From NCBI RefSeq assembly GCF_048128805.1, contig NC_136012.1, positions 28,814,174-28,878,173 on the forward strand: a DNA stretch of 64,000 nt, in the 5' to 3' direction. The stretch comes from Centroberyx gerrardi (lineage: Eukaryota; Chordata; Actinopteri; Beryciformes; Berycidae). Below the pieces are notes generated by a model. That model saw only the letters and a program-made list of their open reading frames with translations. It ran no database searches and was not told where the DNA came from. This document shows positions 14,689 to 22,006 of the stretch, in pieces (the first letter of the stretch is position 1; each line of letters starts with the position of its first letter). A program made the translations under genes and the position numbers.

Positions 14689-16708
14689 CGTGTGTGTGTG
14701 TGTGTGTATTTGTAGCCTGTATTCATCTTTATCTTGTGTGTCTGTGAACTCCATCATATCTGTTCACTGTGCCAACAGTACGACTGACTGAGCTTCAAAA
14801 AACAAACAAAAAACTGCTGCCTCCATTAAGCACGGTCCTCATTCAGGTCCTCATTCTGGTCCCCTTCCTGTTCCTCAGTCCAGTCCTCCTCCTTCAGGTC
14901 CTCATACTGACCTGACCCCTTCTGAGCCGTCTGAGCGCAGCGGCTCTGTTAAATCCCTCGGTGTGAACGTGCCTCGCTCCGGCGCTGCAGGCGGATCTGG
15001 AATTCAACTGTTTCAATTTGGGTTCATTTACTAAGTTTAGCTTCAGTCCAGCCTCATTACGTCTCCTGGCTGGTTCCAGATCAGCCCTCCGCCTCGCCGC
15101 CGCCCCCTGCAGGCCGGACTGTCTGAGACCAGGAGGGCAGGAGCCGGGCTGAACCTTCTGTTGGCCTTTTCAGTTTCCCTCAGCATCGTCTCCAGCCCGC
15201 AGAGACGTTCTGCTCAGTCATGATTTTATAATAATATAATAATCATACTTTATTTATACAGCACTTTTCAAAACAAGTGTTACAAAGAGTTTCACACAAA
15301 CAGATCAAAACAAGAGATGATAAAAGCAATGTGAAGATAAAAGATAAACCATAGTCAACCCAAGTTCATCAGATAAAATGTCAGACAAAACAAGTTTACA
15401 TTAAAGAAAATAAATAAAATACAAATACAAGAGAGAGGAGTGATTATAAAAAAGGCCTTCTGATAAAAACAGACCTTTATTTCCCATTAAAAGCTTCACT
15501 GAGCATCTGTACTGGGAGCTTCCCAGTCCAAACACAGTCCTGTACTGGGAGCTGCCCAGTTCAACTGTACTGGTTCCACTGAGCAGCAGCAGCAGCTGGG
15601 GGTTCAGTGCCTTGCTGAAAGGAACCTCAACACTTTAACTTTTTAGAGAGGAGAGAGCGTTTCCTCTTCAGTTTCTTGCCCAGATTCTCTCAGGCTGAGA
15701 TTTGAACCAGCAACCTTTGAGGAATATGGATTGAGTAGAGCAGCGCCGCCCCCTGCTGGGAGCCGACAGACTGTATGGATGTATTGTTTTCTTCCTCTGG
15801 TGGGAGACTGGAGCTGCTCAATATGAACTTCTCTTTACAGTCTGAAGAGCCTTGATCGATGGTAACACAGAAAACTAAATAACTGAAAGGATTACCTGCC
15901 TCTGCAGACAGCAGTAAAGTCCCTCTACACTGAACTGAACTAGACTAGACTCAACTAGACCAAAATAGACAAACTAAACTAAACTACACTGAACTAAAAT
16001 AAACTAAACTGAAAACCAGGAGATTAAACAGAACTAAAGTCAACTAAATTTGATTAAACTAAACTCTCTTCTTCTCTCACCAGGTAAGATGTTCAAGTCG
16101 TTGGACCTGTCGCTCATCGTTGAGTTCATGCTGATGTTCTACAAAGACAAGCCCATTGATTGGCTGCTGGACCACATCATGTGGGTGAAGGTGTGCAATC
16201 CAGAGAAGGACGCGGTGAGTAACACAAACTAAGACTCTATATCCACCAGGAACCTCTCTTTAAGACTGGTTCTCCACCAGGAACCTCTCTTTAAGACTGG
16301 TTCTCCACCAGGAACCTCTCTTTAAGGCTGGTTCTCCACCAGGAACCTCTCTTTAAGACTGGTTCTCCACCAGGAACCTCTCTTTAAGACCGGTTCTCCA
16401 TCAGGAACCTCTCTTTAAGACCGGTTCTCCACCAGGAACCTCTCTTTAAGACCGGTTCTCCACCAGGAACCTCTCTTTAAGACCGGTTCTCCATCAGGAA
16501 CCTCTCTTTAAAGTCGGATGTCTACATGTCTCTCTCCTTATTTCCAATGAAATGAGGACTTACTGCTTTTATAATTCTAGTTTCTTAGTTAGTTTGGGTG
16601 TTTTATAGTGTTGTAATAAAGGGTTTGTGTTTTCTCTCTTCTACTCTTCCTCCTGGTTCTGCTTTCATCCTCATCCTCTCTCCCTCTTCCTCTCCCTCTC
16701 TCTCCCGC

Positions 16709-16770
<62 letters not shown>

Positions 16771-19700
16771 AGAAACACTGTGACAGGCAGAAGGCCAACC
16801 TGAGGATTCGCTTCAAGCCGTCTCTCTTCCAACATGTCGGCACCCACTCCTCTCTGGCTGGAAAGATCCAGAAACTCAAGGTAAAGTGTGTGTGTGTGTG
16901 TGTGTGTGTCCAGCCTGTGTATGACAGAACTTCAGGAGAAAGAGAGGAGCATAAATAAGAGGCCTGTTTTCTTCCACGCATGAAAAAACACAACCGAGCC
17001 CGACCCGAGCCTGAATTATTTACCTAAAAAACAATTCCTACCCGGCCAGTACCCGACACCCTGCCCCGGTCCCGTCGGGCTCGGGTCGGGTGACAGACCC
17101 TCGTGGCCCGAATGTGCAGCGGGGCGGGGTTCAGTCAGCCTTCACCGGAGAAAGGAAGATTGAAAGCCACTGCAGTCTGAAGCTGCGGTATCCGGTGGCG
17201 GCGGCGGCGGCCTCCGCTCCTGCCAGCAGCCTCGGCTTAATGCCTCTGATTGCTGTGTTTAGAGCGATGGATATTAGCCTGGCCGACCGGTGCTGCAATC
17301 TAGCCCGATCAATTAAGTATTGATCCGGCCGTCCCGGACCGGTGCTTCCTCAATTGAACCACAGAGGCCCGGCTTCATGGGACCGTGTATAGAGAGAGGC
17401 TAAATACATCTATTACCCTCCAGCCAGGAACACTCACCAGGCTTCAGTCAGAAAATCAACCCTGAATTTAAAAAATAAAACTTAAATTGGAAGAACCAAA
17501 GTGGAAGTGGGATTTATTCGTCCTTACAGCAGCAGAGATTCATTCCAGTGTGAGACATCCTCCATCTAAGCTAACCATACTCTTACAAAATGACTGCTGG
17601 GGCAAAAGTAAAGCATATTATGCATTATAATTAAAATTATAAGTCATATTAAGACCTCTGCTTACAAAGTTGTTCTGTTGTTGAAGACAGAATCATCAAC
17701 ATCCTTCATTTCAGGTCGCATTTTTTTTTTTTAAATGAATATATCTCTTTGGACAGAAACCCTTCAAATGTTATTATGAAGTTGTGCATTTAAAAACTTT
17801 TTTCTCTCTCACAGTAGATTCACAGTGATGAGAAACTTGGCTGAAACAAAAGCAGAAGTCAGGTTAATTTTTCTACCTTGCTCATAGATGCCCAGGAAAA
17901 TAATGTCAAGAGACAAGTCTTTAGACTGTTGGTGCATCTAAATAACACTAACATTAATCTCTTTCTATTTTTATTCTCTTTAGTTTCTGTTGTCTTGTCA
18001 GTGTCTTTGGAGTGTCTGCACATTCATTCCTAGCTGTCACCACTGAACCAAGGCTGTAAATAACAAGAATTAGTCATTAAGGACAGCCAGCAAGTCTGGC
18101 AACGATACCAGTCTGTCTGAATGGCTGCTGGCAGTCCAGGATGACTAACTCTTCATGTCTGGTGGTCAGAACACAGTGGGGACATCTTACAGTCTGTGTT
18201 GACTCTCCAGAGAGACTGACAGGCAACAGCAGAGGTGGGGACTCAAGTCACATGACTTGGACTCAAGTCAGACTCAAATCACAATTTTAACTGCTTGAGA
18301 CTTGACTTGATGCATGAAGAGAAGACTTGAGACTTGACTTGACTTAGGTTCTGGTGACTTGGGACTTGACTTTGACTTGAAAAGGTTTCTAAAGTCTTGA
18401 ATTGATACTGGACTCTTGATTTGTTCTGACTTGAGTTGCTGTTCTACATTTAGACTTGAGACTTGACATTAATGACATGGACTTGACTTGGTGATCTACA
18501 TTTAGACTTGGGACTTGACTTCAGACTTGTGCCTCAAGACTTGAGACTGACTTGAGACTCAGCGACTAGAATATAATGTGAGTGTAGCTGACTGCTTTCC
18601 CCTGTTGAATACTTCTTGCTGCCTGAATCTCTTTCCTCCTCCTATCTATCCATACAGCTGCCCTGATTCTCTTTATTCTCTTTAACTGTACTGCATCAGT
18701 CCATGGAGAAGTTGGTTTAAACTCATCAGTCCTCTGTCTCCTCTGATGCAGGATAAGGACTTTGGGAAGCAGACCCTCCATAAGGGTCACGCCAACCCGC
18801 TGGCGGAGGTGACGACCAGCCTGAAGACCTACCAGCACTTCACCCTGGAGAAGGCCTACCTGGGAGAGGACTTCTTCTGGGCCTTCACCCCCGTGGCGGG
18901 GGACTTTATACGGATACGATTCTTCACCCCGGTCCGCATCGAGAGGTTGGTACCAGGGGCACCGGGGATACCAGGGTTTACAGGGTCACCGGGGTACAAC
19001 AGATATCCCAGAGAGTCCCAGAGAGTAGCAGAGAGTCCCAGAGGGTACCAGAGAGTCCCAGAGGGTACCAGAGGGTATCAGAGAGTGCCAGAGGGTACCA
19101 GAAGGTACCAGAGAGTACCAGAGAGTCCCAGAGAGTACCAGAGAGTCCCAGAGGGTACCAGAAGGTACCAGAGAGTACCAGAGAGTCCCAGAGAGTCCCA
19201 GAGGGTACCAGAGGGTATCAGAGAGTGCCAGAGAGTCCCAGAAGGTACCAGAGAGTACCAGAGAGTCCCAGAGAGTACCAGAGAGTCCCAGAGGGTCCCA
19301 GAGGGTATCCGAGAGTGCCAGAGAGTACCAGAGAGTACTAGAGAGTCCCAGAGTGTACCAGAGAGTACCAGAGAGTCCCAGAGAGTACTAGAGAGTCCCA
19401 GAGGGTGCCAGAGGGTACCAGAGAGTGCCAGAGAGTCCCAGAAGGTACCAGAGAGTGCCAGAGAGTCCCAGAGTGTACCAGAGAGTACTAGAGAGTCCCA
19501 GAGAGTACTAGAGAGTCCCAGAGGGTACCAGAGAGTACCAGGAAGTACCAGAGGGTACCATATACTAAAGGGTTATTAAATTTGCTTAAATTGGTATTTT
19601 CAATCTTTCTTTTTACTTTCCACTCCATCTCTCTATCACTATCTCTCTCTCCGTCTCTGTCTCTCTTTCTCCCCCTTTCTCCCTCTCTCTCTCTCTCTCT

Positions 19701-20325
19701 GTCTGTCTCTCTCTCTCTCTCTCTCAGGTATTTCTTTCGGAGTGGGAACATTGAACATCCAGGAGACAAACTCTTCAACACCTCAGTGGAGGTTCTGCCG
19801 TTCGATGTGAGTCTTACATCAAAGATCACTCATTAGTTTAAAAAAACGGTCCAACTTCTGGTCTTCAAAAGTAGGCGATAAACCTTACTATACCTGTTAC
19901 CTTAGCGACTGAACCAATAACTTCATAAAAAAAGATCAATTTTATCTCTGGACGCTAACAATACTTCCAAATAAACCTGAGATGTTTTTAATATCTAACA
20001 GAAGAACATATTTCACTACTACACATTAGTATCCTTACATTGAGAACTGCTGAAAGTTCCTGGAAATCACGCAGAGTGAGGGATTGCTGCTTTTTTTCTT
20101 ATTTCTATTCATGTATCAGAAGAAAGTAGGATAAGGCTTTTTGTCACGGCAGGAGAGAGTAAGATCTGCTGAAAGAGAGAGGAACTCCTACTGTGATGAA
20201 GCTCGGGAGAGGAGGAGGAGGAGGAGAGGAGGAAGGAGAGATGAAGCAGAGGAAAGAGGAAGGAGGGAGAAAGCAAAGAGAGGAAAAATCAGCCAAGAGT
20301 TACAGACAGCTGAGAGAGAGGAAGT

Positions 20326-20362
<37 letters not shown>

Positions 20363-20432
20363 AGGATGAGGATGAAAGCAGAGTTAAAACAGAGCCAAGA
20401 GTTACAAACAGCTGAAGAGAGAGGGAGTTGAC

Positions 20433-20467
<35 letters not shown>

Positions 20468-21081
20468 AAGAGAGCGAGGACAGGAAGGACGGAGGCGGTT
20501 GCCGGGGGTAACGCTGACAAGGAGAGAGAGAGGGAAGCAGGGAGGGAGATGAAAGCAGGGGCTGATGGGAGAGGAGGATGAGGAAGATGAGGAAGATAGA
20601 CAGGAAGTAGAGCATGACAGAAGAAGAGTTGGCAGACAAGGAGACAAAATGGCCATGCTGGTCTAGTTTTATATTGTCGTTTTTATTATTATTATGTATT
20701 TGTTATTATTATTATTATTATTTTTGTTAAAAACAGTTTCTCTAGAGGGAGAATTACTATTAGCAGTAGCAGTAGTTGTAGTAGTTTTTTATTAAATAGA
20801 GAGTTTAAAGATTTGAACATTTGAAGATTTGAACAGAATCTCTTCTGTTTTTAAAAACTGTTTTTAGTGAACAAGAAAAGAGAGATTTCCCCTGTGAAAG
20901 GTCAGAGGTCACTGTCCTCCCTGTGGCAACATGACTATGACAGGGCCATAACACACACACACATACTCACACACATACTCACACATATTCACACATACAC
21001 ACTCACACTCAGCAGTGTGTTAGATGGGATGATGGAGGTGGATGTCTGCGGTGAAGAAGTGCAAGGTAGTTAGATGATGTA

Positions 21082-21124
<43 letters not shown>

Positions 21125-21960
21125 GCAGAATATCCAGGCGGATAAAGAGGCCTTGAGGGAAGGGAGGGAGAAAACACCAAAGTACCACCGGACAGAAGAC
21201 GGCTTCATCAGAATAGGTGAGTCATGAAGCATCAGAACAGCAGCAGCTGCTGTGCTGTGTGTCCTGCTGAAGTGTCCTGGAGCAAGGTAGCAAGGCAGCG
21301 AGGCAGCGAGGCAGCGAGGCAGCGAGGCAGCGAGGCAGCGAGGCAGCGAGACAGCGAGGCAGCGAGGCAGCGAGGCAGCGAGGCAGCGAGGCAGCGAGGC
21401 AGCGAGGCAGCGAGGCAGCGAGGCAGCGAGGCTCTGAACTGTAGGAGCCGCAGCTGATGACTGAATCAGAACAATATAATGTCTAAATATCAGAGTTTCC
21501 ATCCAAGCATTTTCATGTGAATTATGACGAGGCTGGTTGGAAATGACTGTAACATTTCTGTAAAAAATCTGTAACATTTCGGTCCATCACAACCTACAGA
21601 AATATCATGTGTGTCGTTTTTAACATGTAGAAGTCTCCATGGTGGTTGTATGACCATTAGTTGGAACGTTGGAATATCATGCCAAAGAACAATAACAACA
21701 TGCCAAATACTGATCAATACTGATCAATACTAAACAATTCTTGAAAGATTCCTTTGGGTTCTGCTTGATGTTTAGACAACAGACTGTACATATCAGTTTA
21801 GATATTGACAGTAGACTGTATTAGAGTTGATCTCTGTCATAATGAACTTAACGAGCAGTGTGTTAACGAGCAGTGATGACGATGACGTCATCTGGTTTTA
21901 TTCAGGCCAACATTCCTCTGCTTTTGTTTTCCTGCAGCAGTTACAGTTCACAACGCAGAG

Positions 21961-22006
<46 letters not shown>

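Larger units (their letters stand above)
3351..16083 (+). other. mgat4b: Large mgat4b intron (12.7 kb)
   Basis: No exon is recognised between GFIG and KMFK, which are contiguous in the protein. The intron holds many simple repeats and dispersed copies, listed separately. Stretches with no clear repeat are 4430-6760, 7290-8540, 9600-10700, 11430-12280 and 14160-15230. Of these, 4490-4700, 7290-7450, 10390-10510 and 14930-15080 are higher-complexity and could hold conserved non-coding sequence, but nothing in the window alone proves it. Confidence 0.75.
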
